From an uncultured Planctomycetaceae bacterium (lineage in GTDB: Bacteria > Planctomycetota > Planctomycetia > Pirellulales > JACPPG01), in assembly GCA_945957305.1 (NCBI GenBank), contig CAMFLN010000113.1, positions 1 to 7,762 of the forward strand: 7,762 nt of DNA, read 5' to 3'. Positions 1-6,025 of this stretch are shown one piece after another. The number at the start of each line of letters is the position of its first letter. Position 1 is the first letter of the stretch. The translations under genes and the position numbers were made by a program. Below the pieces are notes generated by a model. That model was not told where the DNA came from, did not search any database, and saw only the letters and a program-made list of their open reading frames with translations.

Positions 1-203
1 GCCCTGGGGCGATCCCGGCGATAAGGCGGCGGGAACCGAGGCAAAACAGCCCCGCCGCTAAATTCTACCGACCGGTTAGTAGAGTCATGCCGAGCGTGCC
101 TGTCAAGGAATGATCAACCCGTGCCGCGGAGACCGGTCAACCCTCGCTGCCTCTGGGCCTGGGAGCTCGCCGATGGCCCACCGCTAGGACCGAACCGTCG
201 GGT
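1..203. other. Left-edge intergenic stretch, no clear gene
   Basis: No convincing complete gene is seen. On the plus strand one frame is open from the window edge to a TAA at 59-61 and reads PWGDPGDKAAGTEAKQPRR; it could be the C-terminal tail of a gene lying to the left, but 19 residues are too few to judge. An 8-bp perfect inverted repeat (26-33 with 51-58) lies here. The rest, 62-203, shows only two copies of a GACCGGT-type short motif (near 69 and 131) that I consider chance. DUF4272 transcription from the right ends into this stretch. Confidence 0.5.
26..58. terminator. Inverted repeat, possible terminator
   Basis: GCGGCGGG at 26-33 pairs perfectly with CCCGCCGC at 51-58 around a 17-nt loop. 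There is no U-run on either side, so an intrinsic terminator is not proven. It could end transcription of a gene entering from the left or of the DUF4272 gene, whose stop is about 146 bp away. If the left-edge frame is coding, the stem lies at its stop codon. Confidence 0.2.
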
Positions 204-917
204 CTAAGTGCTGGTGTCGGTTTCGGAATACACCTGGCTGTCACCACATAGCCAATTGATGGCGAGATGTCTCTCGCGCGCGATGCTTAGGCACTTGTCG
301 ACCTCTTCCGGATCGGCTGCGGAGATCACGTCCTCGCCCACCATCACGTCGTTATCGGAAATACGAAAGCGAGTAATGTCGAAGGTGCCGATCCAGCACT
401 TCTTGGAGAACGCGACGAAGTCGACCGGAACGGGTCGCAGCCGGAAGTTCCTGAATCGCCAATGAGCCATCGTCGCGTGATTGCGATACGCGTGCAGCTT
501 GTCTGGCGGCTGTAGTTGCGCTGCCGCGATGAACTCGCGCGTCTCGTCCATTGTGAATATGTGGACAAGCTGGAACAGCTCTGCAGGCGTGACAACTTCA
601 TCATAGGGAGGCAATTCGTACAACCCTAAGGCCCACAATAAGACTCCCAAGCCTTCGAATCGCCATATCGAATCGATTTTGTCGCGTTCGCTTAATTCAC
701 CCATAGGGCATTCGAGAATGCTCAGCTCGCGAGGCTCAGCTTCGCTTTGAACACCGGAGTCTTCAATCCACCCCAGCATTGCCTGCTGCGTTTCTTCCGG
801 TTCGTCATGCGTCGTTAGCTCATGCTCCGTCAGCCCGCGGTTTGCAACCGCTGCTAATACCACGGCGCGACGCGCGACACGATCAGCCGTCGGAAATAGA
901 TCGTCGGTGTCAACCAT
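204..917 (-). CDS. DUF4272 domain protein, 237 aa
   Basis: Function is unknown; the protein resembles the DUF4272 family. Visible family-like features are an N-terminal stretch RVARRAVVLAAVANRG (about residues 13-28), the central WRFEGLGVLLWALGL segment (about 86-100), and a C-terminal block ERHLAINWLCG followed by ETDTS, matching the family's usual ending of an ER-x-AL-NWL motif and a final DT. The stretch HAYRNHATMAHWRFR also fits the family's conserved YR...HW region. There is no signal peptide or membrane segment, so it is likely cytoplasmic. The ATG at 917 is the only obvious start and has no strong Shine-Dalgarno sequence. It stands alone, divergent from the carotenoid oxygenase remnant, with no context that suggests a role. 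The family match is from memory of the pattern, not a search. Confidence 0.75.
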   Translation of the reverse strand: MVDTDDLFPTADRVARRAVVLAAVANRGLTEHELTTHDEPEETQQAMLGWIEDSGVQSEAEPRELSILECPMGELSERDKIDSIWRFEGLGVLLWALGLYELPPYDEVVTPAELFQLVHIFTMDETREFIAAAQLQPPDKLHAYRNHATMAHWRFRNFRLRPVPVDFVAFSKKCWIGTFDITRFRISDNDVMVGEDVISAADPEEVDKCLSIARERHLAINWLCGDSQVYSETDTST

Positions 918-958
918 CAGAGGTCCCGTAGAAAACCGGGCTGTTGATCAGCCTGCGC

Positions 959-987
959 ACTATCTCAAGGTAGAACAATAAATACAA
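959..987 (-). promoter_or_regulatory. Weak candidate promoter for the DUF4272 gene
   Basis: On the minus strand TTGTAT (987-982) is followed after exactly 17 bp by GATAGT (964-959), about 40 bp upstream of the DUF4272 start. Matches to sigma-70 boxes are 3/6 and 4/6, so this is only a candidate. The surrounding 961-1010 is the most AT-rich part of the divergent spacer. Confidence 0.2.
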
Positions 988-1147
988 GTCACGGTTTACC
1001 ACTATATGAAAGCAACACAGAACTCTCTGTTGTTTCGCAATGACGCCCGTGGTTGCGACTCGACGCCGTGTTTGTGTGGACTTCCCGCGCGTTTATTCCA
1101 AACGGTGACGCGCTGTATACAATCGGGAGGAGGTGCTAACTCGACAC

Positions 1148-1152
1148 GGAGG
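1148..1152 (+). promoter_or_regulatory. Ribosome binding site deciding the carotenoid oxygenase start
   Basis: GGAGG ends 9 nt before the ATG at 1162. This supports that ATG over the in-frame ATG at 1006, whose extra 52 codons do not resemble the family. A TATACAAT that could act as a -10 box lies at 1116-1123, just after an inverted repeat GCGCGT/ACGCGC (1087-1092, 1108-1113); no convincing -35 box is seen. Confidence 0.55.
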
Positions 1153-1161
1153 TCCGAATTC

Positions 1162-1461
1162 ATGTCTCGATCGCCTTATCACCTCGGGTTCGCGACGCTG
1201 TCCGCCGAAGCGAACGTCGCTGAACTTCCGTTGCGCGGGAGCCTGCCCGCGTGGCTTACGGGCACTTTGCTACGCACAGGTCCCGCCAAGTTCGAAGTGG
1301 GGGAACACGCCTTCAATCATTGGTTCGATGGATTGGCGATGCTGCACCGTTTCGGCTTCGCCGCGGGGCGAGTGTCCTACGCCAATCGCTACCTGCACAG
1401 CCAGGCCTACGAAGAAGCGCTCTCCAGCGGCACGATCCGACGCAGAGAGTTCGCCAAATAG
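1162..1461 (+). pseudogene. Carotenoid cleavage oxygenase, N-terminal fragment only
   Basis: The 99-residue product looks like the N-terminus of a carotenoid oxygenase (RPE65/CCD family), enzymes that split carotenoid double bonds using an iron held by four histidines. Seen here are the family's early signatures: HLGFATL near the start, a PLRGSLPAWLTGTLLRTGPAKFE segment (about residues 23-45, typically IPxWLxGxLxRxGP), and NHWFDGLAMLHRF (about 50-62, typically HWFDGxAMLHxF), then REFA at the end where family members continue with TDP. A TAG stop follows immediately (1459-1461). Family members are about 450-500 residues, so roughly four fifths, including the propeller blades carrying the iron histidines, is missing. 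I recognise no continuation in any frame of 1462-1693. The intact ribosome binding site and clean N-terminus suggest a fairly recent truncation. It is very unlikely to be enzymatically active. Confidence 0.8.
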
Positions 1462-1693
1462 CGATGCTGCTGGAGGGGCAACGCCATTCAAAAGGGCGTA
1501 CTTGGAGACTATCCGAGTAGGAAGACTGGCTGTACGTAACAGCGAGATATTGAAATGGGAAATGCGTTTTGCATTGTTGCCTGTCTGTCAGGGGTCGTGG
1601 CCATGATGTCTGGCAATAATACGGGGCGCGCACTCTTTTTGAGCGACGCGCCAGTCAGGGGAATAGTCTAAGCATTGCTCGCCAAAGGGCACT
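1462..1693. other. Intergenic stretch after the oxygenase remnant
   Basis: No gene is supported here. It separates two convergent units, the oxygenase remnant (plus) and the prenyltransferase-repeat gene (minus). It contains a small perfect hairpin AATGC-GTTTT-GCATT (1561-1575) and a larger hairpin at 1625-1652. I looked for remaining parts of the carotenoid oxygenase in the three plus frames and found none. Confidence 0.5.
1625..1652 (-). terminator. Hairpin, candidate terminator of the minus-strand pair
   Basis: GGCGCG (1625-1630) pairs with CGCGCC (1647-1652). Inside, CTC (1633-1635) pairs with GAG (1641-1643) around a five-base T loop (A loop on the minus strand). It lies 42-69 bp beyond the stop of the prenyltransferase-repeat gene, a sensible place for a terminator. 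No clear U-tract follows on the minus strand, only a mildly AT-rich GTATTATTG, so it is a candidate only. Confidence 0.35.
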
Positions 1694-2845
1694 TTACTTT
1701 GCCGCCGGCTCTCGGCAGTGAGATAGAGCGAGCAACGCGAAGGAAGTTGCCAGATTCGGGTCGCTTTCGAACCAGCGATTATTCGGATTGGTCCATGAGC
1801 CATCAGCCTGTTGGCGCTTGAGCAGGGCTCGGGCGACTTCCGCGCGCCAGTCGTGCTTCGCTCCTGCCGCATCCTCGAACGTCGCTGCTCCAACTACATC
1901 CAGGGCCTTAGCCATCAGGTGATAGTAGTAGTACAGCCCGGCCTGGCCGAGCCCGGGGTTCTCTTCGACCGAGTAATTGCTGCGCAGCCACTTCGTGGCG
2001 GCTTTGACCCGCGGATCATCGGCCGTGACGCCGGCGTAAAGCATGCTCTTCAGCCCATCGTAGGTCATCGAGCCGTAACTGCGCAGGGCTCCCTTCTCGT
2101 CTTTACCTGCGGCTCCATATCCTTCTCCCATGGGCGAGTAATAGAAGCCACCATCATTGATCATGGCGGCAAATTTGAGGGTATTGTGCTGGCTTTCCAG
2201 ATTCTGGCAGCGCGAGACGAAAATCAGCGCTCGCTGGACTGCCGGATCGTTGGGCCCGGCACCGGCCGCCTTCAACGCGTCAAGTAACATGGCGGTATTA
2301 GACAGATCCGCGCCCGGGCTTTTGGCGCTGTAACCGACTCCACCGTATTGAGTGTCGGCCGGAGCTTTTTCTTCCCCTTCGTCGAACTGTATGTCCCGCA
2401 GGAAGTTAGCCGCTTGCTCGATCGTCTTGGTATAGCGACCATCTTTATTGGCACGGGCAAAGCATTCCAACGACAGACTGGTTTCGTAGTTGGTAATGCC
2501 TGGTGCTGGTGCAGCGATGCTGCCGTCGGGCTGAATGAACGTCTGCAAGTAGGCGAGTCCTTTGGCAACCTGCGGGTCGTCGACGCTGCGACCGCTGCTC
2601 AACACGGCCATGGTGGCCAGTGCCGTCGCGCCAGGACCGATCTGCTTCGTGTACGAGCCATCGTCCGCCTGGCCGGTCACGCGCAGGAAGTTAATTCCCT
2701 TCGCAATGGCCTCGTCGATATCTTGGCGGGTTGGCGCGTCTTGTTGCGTCGGCGCCGCCGCATCGTTTGCCACGCTCATGGCCAGCGGCAGGCATAACGA
2801 AAATAACACTGTCTGCGCAGCGATAAGAGAACATCGACCAGGCAT
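1694..2845 (-). CDS. Secreted prenyltransferase/squalene-oxidase repeat protein, 383 aa
   Basis: This is an exported alpha/alpha-barrel protein of the prenyltransferase/squalene-oxidase repeat type, common in planctomycetes; its biochemical role is unknown. A Sec signal peptide is visible (residues 1-26, hydrophobic core IAAQTVLFSLCLPLAM, likely cut after SVA). About six helical repeats follow, e.g. AIAKGINFL (47), QVAKGLAYLQ (92), TIEQAANFLRDIQ (141), AVQRALIFVSRCQN (202), RVKAATKWL (279) and VARALLKRQQADGSW (337), with glycine/aromatic turns such as QPDGS, GGFYYS and QADGSW. No DxDD acid motif of class II terpene cyclases is seen, so hopene or squalene cyclisation is unlikely. I chose ATG 2845 because AAGGTG lies 7 nt upstream and the signal peptide then has a normal length; a TTG eight codons earlier (2869) lacks a ribosome binding site. 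It follows the PEP-CTERM gene by 34 bp and is probably co-transcribed with it. Confidence 0.85.
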   Translation of the reverse strand: MPGRCSLIAAQTVLFSLCLPLAMSVANDAAAPTQQDAPTRQDIDEAIAKGINFLRVTGQADDGSYTKQIGPGATALATMAVLSSGRSVDDPQVAKGLAYLQTFIQPDGSIAAPAPGITNYETSLSLECFARANKDGRYTKTIEQAANFLRDIQFDEGEEKAPADTQYGGVGYSAKSPGADLSNTAMLLDALKAAGAGPNDPAVQRALIFVSRCQNLESQHNTLKFAAMINDGGFYYSPMGEGYGAAGKDEKGALRSYGSMTYDGLKSMLYAGVTADDPRVKAATKWLRSNYSVEENPGLGQAGLYYYYHLMAKALDVVGAATFEDAAGAKHDWRAEVARALLKRQQADGSWTNPNNRWFESDPNLATSFALLALSHCREPAAK

Positions 2846-2852
2846 CGAAAAA

Positions 2853-2858
2853 CACCTT
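2853..2858 (-). promoter_or_regulatory. Ribosome binding site deciding the prenyltransferase-repeat start
   Basis: On the minus strand AAGGTG ends 7 nt before the ATG at 2845. It lies inside the 34-bp gap after the PEP-CTERM gene's stop, where no terminator is visible, consistent with one transcript for both genes. Confidence 0.5.
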
Positions 2859-2879
2859 GTACCGAACAAAAGACGGAGT

Positions 2880-4175
2880 TTAAGAGCGTCTGCGGGGCCG
2901 GGCGCAGGTCAAGAGCATAACGCCTGCGGTCACTGCCAGAAAGATACTTGCTGGCTCGGGAACTGCGACGGACGACGTAGCGCCCAGGCCATATGTGCTC
3001 AACCAATTCGAAGCGACCAGCGCGATATCCTGACCGTTGACGATGCTGTCGCCATTGAGATCGCCTGGTACGCTCGTTCCCGTTTGCAGCCAATCGCTCG
3101 CGGCCAAGGCGATGTCCTGGCCGTTGACGATGCCATCAAAGTTGGCATCGCCGGGAAAGAACCCGACCAGACGAATCCCGTAAAATCCCGATCCCGAGTT
3201 GCCTGCGGCCGAATAGTATGCTGCCGAGGTGTAGTCGATCTTGCCATTGAAGACGCCGCCACGCAGCAGGTGCAACGCGGGATTGGGTGTTCCGTCGAGA
3301 TTCTTCAGCGGACTATCGAGCCATTCCCAATATAAGCCGCTTTGATCGTAAGTGCCGTACGGGCTGGGGGAATTCGTGTAGGCGCCGACGTCCGTCAGGT
3401 AGTTGATCGTGGGATCGGTTACTCCCCCGGTGAACACGCCGTTGGGGTTGAAACTGGGAGTGCCGCCGCCGGTGACCGCGAAACCAGTATTGATGGAAAA
3501 ATAATTCGCTGCCGGGACGCCTGGCGTGCCAGGGGGCAGCGCGGAGACCGGTGCCGCATCGGAACCAGTTGCATAGTCGTAATAGCCTGGACCGCCGACT
3601 TTGTTCGGATCGTAGAACGCCGCCTTGTAGAATTCGTTCTCGGTCGGCAGGCCAAACACGGCGTTAGGGCTGCGCGTGATGGTGTTGGCATTGCTCGGGG
3701 TCGGGGTACCGCCGAGCAACGTATAGGCGCCGGATTCAGTATCACCGTTTCCTTGCCCGTTTTGCATCCAGTTCACGAAGCGGAGGCTGTCGTAGAACGA
3801 AATGAACCCCACGGGCTGATTCCCTTGGCCCGATTTCACATTGTACTTGCTGCCATCCGCAGCGCCAGCGTTGTAGGTGATGCCGCCGTTGACGTTCGTT
3901 GACATGCTGGCGCTGTAGAGTGCCAGCGCATTGGCGCCGGTTGGATCCTTGGAGTTCAGAAATTCCGTCCACTGAGCGTTGGTAACCATCTTCTTGCTGA
4001 TGGCGTACGTATGGTCGACGCTGCCATAGACCGTTTCTGTGGTCGATTCGTCCCAAGGATTGTTAGGCTGGCCGATGGGCGCCCAATCCATGGATACCAC
4101 GGCATAGACCGGCGAGTTTGAAAACGATGCCGACAGCAGCAAGCACGCGAAACTCAAGTAGCGATAATTCGACAT
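2880..4175 (-). CDS. SUMF1-like protein with two dockerin-like repeats and PEP-CTERM sorting signal, 431 aa
   Basis: The protein is exported and probably anchored at the cell surface. Order of parts: Sec signal peptide (1-25, ending VYA); SUMF1/formylglycine-generating-enzyme-like fold (about 27-338) with landmarks SKKMVTNAQWTEFLN (60-74), PVGFISFYDSLRFVNWM (121-137), GLPTENEFYKAAFY (175-188), SPSPYGTYDQSGLYWEW (269-285), LLRGGVFNG (303-311) and FYGIRLVG (331-338); two dockerin type I-like units (343-363 and 372-392, each D-x-N-x-D/S-x-I/V-N-G-Q-D-I); and a PEP-CTERM tail with VPEP (405-408), a hydrophobic stretch (411-423) and RRR near the end. The only cysteines are at 11 (signal peptide) and 424 (sorting tail), so the catalytic cysteines of true formylglycine-generating enzymes are missing and the fold is probably structural or ligand-binding. 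ATG 4175 is chosen because the signal peptide starts there; AAGGA lies 11 nt upstream. The frame stays open upstream to 4445 but that part is not protein-like. Confidence 0.88.
   Translation of the reverse strand: MSNYRYLSFACLLLSASFSNSPVYAVVSMDWAPIGQPNNPWDESTTETVYGSVDHTYAISKKMVTNAQWTEFLNSKDPTGANALALYSASMSTNVNGGITYNAGAADGSKYNVKSGQGNQPVGFISFYDSLRFVNWMQNGQGNGDTESGAYTLLGGTPTPSNANTITRSPNAVFGLPTENEFYKAAFYDPNKVGGPGYYDYATGSDAAPVSALPPGTPGVPAANYFSINTGFAVTGGGTPSFNPNGVFTGGVTDPTINYLTDVGAYTNSPSPYGTYDQSGLYWEWLDSPLKNLDGTPNPALHLLRGGVFNGKIDYTSAAYYSAAGNSGSGFYGIRLVGFFPGDANFDGIVNGQDIALAASDWLQTGTSVPGDLNGDSIVNGQDIALVASNWLSTYGLGATSSVAVPEPASIFLAVTAGVMLLTCARPRRRS
3000..3149 (-). repeat. Two tandem dockerin-like coding units, 87-bp period
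   Basis: Two 63-bp units (3087-3149, encoding residues 343-363, and 3000-3062, residues 372-392) are offset by exactly 87 bp, i.e. 29 codons. They share a long near-identical block (plus-strand CCGTTGACGATG preceded by GCGAT-TCCTG). Both encode a calcium-loop-like DxNxDxxxNGQD pattern followed by IALxAS-x-WL. In dockerins two such units form one calcium-binding module; in planctomycetes this pair often sits just before a PEP-CTERM tail, as here. Confidence 0.75.
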
Positions 4176-4235
4176 AGATCCGCATTTCCTTGACACAATG
4201 AAGTACCTCGAAGCGTGTTCCGATAAGCTCAGCAT

Positions 4236-4252
4236 TTCCACGGCGAGTGGAA
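4236..4252. promoter_or_regulatory. Perfect spaced palindrome, possible operator
   Basis: TTCCAC (4236-4241) and GTGGAA (4247-4252) form a perfect 6-bp inverted repeat with a 5-bp spacer, 61 bp upstream of the PEP-CTERM gene. A weaker similar element, TCCA-TTG-TGGA, is centred 38 bp away at 4282. It could be an operator or an RNA hairpin in the leader of the minus-strand gene. A 6-bp arm can arise by chance, so support is modest. Confidence 0.3.
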
Positions 4253-4467
4253 GGCTTGGCGAACAGCAATATGTATTCCATTGTGGAGCGAGTAGCCGAT
4301 TTACTTCGATCCGCCACATTACGCGACAGTGACGTTCAGGGGCAGGCCTGCCGACGCCAATCGCTATGGCTAAAAAATCACCGCGCGAGGCGAATAAATC
4401 GCCGTGGATTCCGGCGGGACCGTTGAATTCAGCTCTGGCATGCACTCGCTTCGAGACGGCGCAGCTA

Positions 4468-4497
4468 TTGCACTTCCGCGCCCCGGTTCGTTATTAA
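4468..4497 (+). promoter_or_regulatory. Candidate sigma-70 promoter of the pseudopilin/ABC cluster
   Basis: TTGCAC (4468-4473) and TATTAA (4492-4497) are 18 bp apart and match the consensus boxes at 3/6 and 4/6. Transcription would start near 4503, giving a leader of about 70 nt before the ATG at 4573. This is the best plus-strand promoter candidate in the spacer, and no other obvious promoter occurs before the right edge. Confidence 0.35.
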
Positions 4498-4572
4498 ATG
4501 GCAGCAGGAGCGCAGGCGGCCTGTCGACGTGCTCATTCGAAGTGGCAGGATGTTTGCAGTAGAACTGCGAAG

Positions 4573-5541
4573 ATGATGATTGCACAGCGCAAGAACCGTG
4601 TCGACGGATTCACAATCGTCGAACTCTTGGTCGTGCTTGCCATTATTGGCATTCTCGTGGCGCTCTTGTTACCTGCCGTACAGGCGGCGCGCGAGACCGC
4701 CCGCAGGGCAAGCTGCGCCAACAACTTGAAGCAGTTGACGCTGGCCTTCCACGGTCATCGGGAAGCAAAGGGCGCTTTACCCCCTCCGCGCATTACAATC
4801 GCGGGTCAGCAGCACGGCTGGCTAGTCGACCTGCTGCCATATTTTGAGCAAGCGACACTGGCCAGCCGCTACCAGGCGGAAAAGAACTTCTACGCGGTCG
4901 AAAATGAACCGATCGCACGTGCGCCCTTGTCCGTCACGATGTGCCCTTCCACGGGTCAGGACGCGGGTGATCGACTTGTTACGATTCTCACCTCGGGCGG
5001 CAATGCGACTGGTTGCAGTGGCCTGGTCACCGACTATTCCGTGGCTTACCTGTTGAACGCCGCGTCGGCAAATGCTGCCGGTTTGGGGTGCTCGCCAAAT
5101 TGCGTCAGCTACGACGATGATATGCGCCCTGTTCTCTATGCCGGGAATGAAGAGAACCTACCGCATCCTATGGATCGAGTGACAGACGGGCTGTCAAATA
5201 CGATCCTCATTTCCGAGCAAGCAGGACGACCAGACCACTACATTCGCGGCGCGCGGCAGTCGGCGAACGTCAACCTACTGTATCCAAACTGGTACATGGC
5301 TTGGCCCTCGTTTCGTGTCATGACGTTTACCGGTTATGACGCCACCGGTCGCAACATTGCGGCCAGCTGCGCGATTAATTGTAACAACAGCCAGGGGGTC
5401 TACAGCTTTCACACGGGGGGGGCGAACGCCTCGCTTTGCGATGGCAGCGTGCGATTCCTCAGCCAAGAAATCTCGGTCTTGTTGGCCTTTCAATTGTTCA
5501 CCAGGGGAGGTTCCGAAGTTGCCACGCCGCCGGGCACATAA
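4573..5541 (+). CDS. DUF1559 pseudopilin-like protein with H-X9-DG tail, 322 aa
   Basis: This is a type IV prepilin-like exported protein of the large planctomycete DUF1559 family, whose members are numerous per genome; the exact role is unknown. The N-terminus shows a short basic leader ending in glycine, then FTIVELLVVLAIIGILVALL: prepilin peptidase should cut G12/F13, with the conserved Glu at mature position 5 (residue 17). The usual LLPAVQAARETARRASCANNLKQL follow-on (about 31-55, broken here only by wording) leads into the DUF1559 domain with an MCPSTG motif. The tail has H280, nine residues, then D290-G291 (the H-X9-DG signature) and SVRFLS. Eight cysteines are present, suggesting disulfides outside the cytoplasm. 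ATG 4573 (or the adjacent ATG 4576) gives a normal short leader; the in-frame ATG at 4498 would add 25 residues and coincides with the candidate promoter. No strong ribosome binding site is seen. It is first in a cluster with the lipoprotein and ABC genes. Confidence 0.9.
   Translation: MMIAQRKNRVDGFTIVELLVVLAIIGILVALLLPAVQAARETARRASCANNLKQLTLAFHGHREAKGALPPPRITIAGQQHGWLVDLLPYFEQATLASRYQAEKNFYAVENEPIARAPLSVTMCPSTGQDAGDRLVTILTSGGNATGCSGLVTDYSVAYLLNAASANAAGLGCSPNCVSYDDDMRPVLYAGNEENLPHPMDRVTDGLSNTILISEQAGRPDHYIRGARQSANVNLLYPNWYMAWPSFRVMTFTGYDATGRNIAASCAINCNNSQGVYSFHTGGANASLCDGSVRFLSQEISVLLAFQLFTRGGSEVATPPGT
5503..5510 (+). promoter_or_regulatory. Ribosome binding site for the lipoprotein, inside the pseudopilin gene
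   Basis: AGGGGAGG ends 8 nt before TTG 5519. It is the strongest Shine-Dalgarno-like sequence near the lipoprotein and lies within the last codons of the preceding gene, which suggests translational coupling. The block also encodes part of the pseudopilin's C-terminus, so a chance match is possible. Confidence 0.45.
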
Positions 5542-6013
5542 TAAAGACGTGCGTTGTCCTAGTGCAGAAGCGAATTCGGATTTCCCCTCGCCCGCCAGGA
5601 CATTATCCGGCTGTCTCGTGGCCTTGTTCATCGTGGCTGGCTGCGGCGAACATCGAGCGAGGACCCCGGTCTATCCAGTCCACGGAAAACTGACGATCGA
5701 GGGCGTCGCGGCCGCAGGGGCAACGATCTTTTTTCACCCCGCCACGGTGATCGACGCCAGCCCCTTGCGACCCTTGGCCATCGTTGATGCCGACGGAGGC
5801 TTTTCGCCAACCACTTATGAACACGGAGATGGCCTGCCGGCAGGGGACTATATCGTCACGGCGAGTTGGCCCCTTGTCGTCGTCAATGAACTGGGCGAGA
5901 GTAACGCCGGTGATGATCGGCTGAAACACCGCTATTCTGATCCGACGCGCCCTGTCGCCAGAATCAAGGTCGTGCCCGGGAACAAAGAATTCTACGCGTG
6001 GGACCTGCAGTGA
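5519..6013 (+). CDS. Small lipoprotein with beta-sandwich-like domain, 164 aa
   Basis: A secreted lipoprotein of the kind that follows DUF1559 genes in planctomycetes; function unknown. The hydrophobic stretch LSGCLVALFIVAGC ends in a lipobox V-A-G-C with lipidated Cys at residue 42 (from the TTG start). The mature part starts PVYPVHGKLTIEG, then GATIFFHP, IVDADGGFSPTTYE and GLPAGDYIVTASW, which is the pattern of a transthyretin/carboxypeptidase-regulatory-like beta sandwich, and ends with RYSDPTRPVARIKVVPGN. TTG 5519 is preferred because AGGGGAGG precedes it by 8 nt and it gives a basic MPRRR leader; GTG 5549 (154 aa) is the alternative and lacks a clear ribosome binding site. With TTG, the gene overlaps the pseudopilin gene by 23 bp in a shifted frame. 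The ABC ATPase gene follows after 12 bp. It may be a substrate or accessory of the ABC system, which is inference. Confidence 0.8.
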   Translation: MPRRRAHNKDVRCPSAEANSDFPSPARTLSGCLVALFIVAGCGEHRARTPVYPVHGKLTIEGVAAAGATIFFHPATVIDASPLRPLAIVDADGGFSPTTYEHGDGLPAGDYIVTASWPLVVVNELGESNAGDDRLKHRYSDPTRPVARIKVVPGNKEFYAWDLQ

Positions 6014-6025
6014 GTAGCGACAAAC

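Larger units (their letters stand above)
4176..4572. other. Divergent intergenic region between the PEP-CTERM and pseudopilin genes
   Basis: This 397-bp spacer separates divergent genes and must hold the start signals of both. Seen in it are a candidate plus-strand promoter (4468-4497), a perfect spaced palindrome (4236-4252) and a shorter related one, TCCA-TTG-TGGA (4277-4287). I found no convincing minus-strand -35/-10 pair. The minus-strand frame of the PEP-CTERM gene is open through 4445, but those 90 codons would put the signal peptide in the middle of the protein, so I treat the stretch as noncoding. Confidence 0.5.

Noticed and set aside
1006..1161. Upstream ATG extending the carotenoid oxygenase by 52 residues
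   Set aside because: The extra residues do not resemble the family and include several cysteines; ATG 1162 has GGAGG at proper spacing and gives the normal family N-terminus.
1336..1470. 10-bp direct repeat GCGATGCTGC at 1336-1345 and 1461-1470, the latter at the oxygenase truncation point
   Set aside because: Repeats of this length are expected by chance many times in a window of this size, and a deletion between direct repeats would have left only one copy.
1462..1693. Possible remaining oxygenase sequence or mobile element end after the truncation
   Set aside because: None of the three plus frames shows later carotenoid oxygenase motifs, and I see no terminal inverted repeats, target duplication or transposase fragment.
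1694..2845. Squalene-hopene cyclase assignment
   Set aside because: The protein has the barrel repeats but is much shorter than the usual roughly 650 residues, carries a signal peptide and lacks the DxDD catalytic motif.
2562..3335. 257-codon open frame on the plus strand
   Set aside because: It lies opposite the prenyltransferase-repeat and PEP-CTERM genes, crosses their boundary, and its translation shows no domain, signal or family pattern; it mirrors GC-rich coding on the other strand.
4176..4445. In-frame 90-residue N-terminal extension of the PEP-CTERM protein
   Set aside because: It would bury a good Sec signal peptide in mid-protein, and its composition looks like noncoding sequence. 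The ATG at 4175 has an AAGGA upstream.
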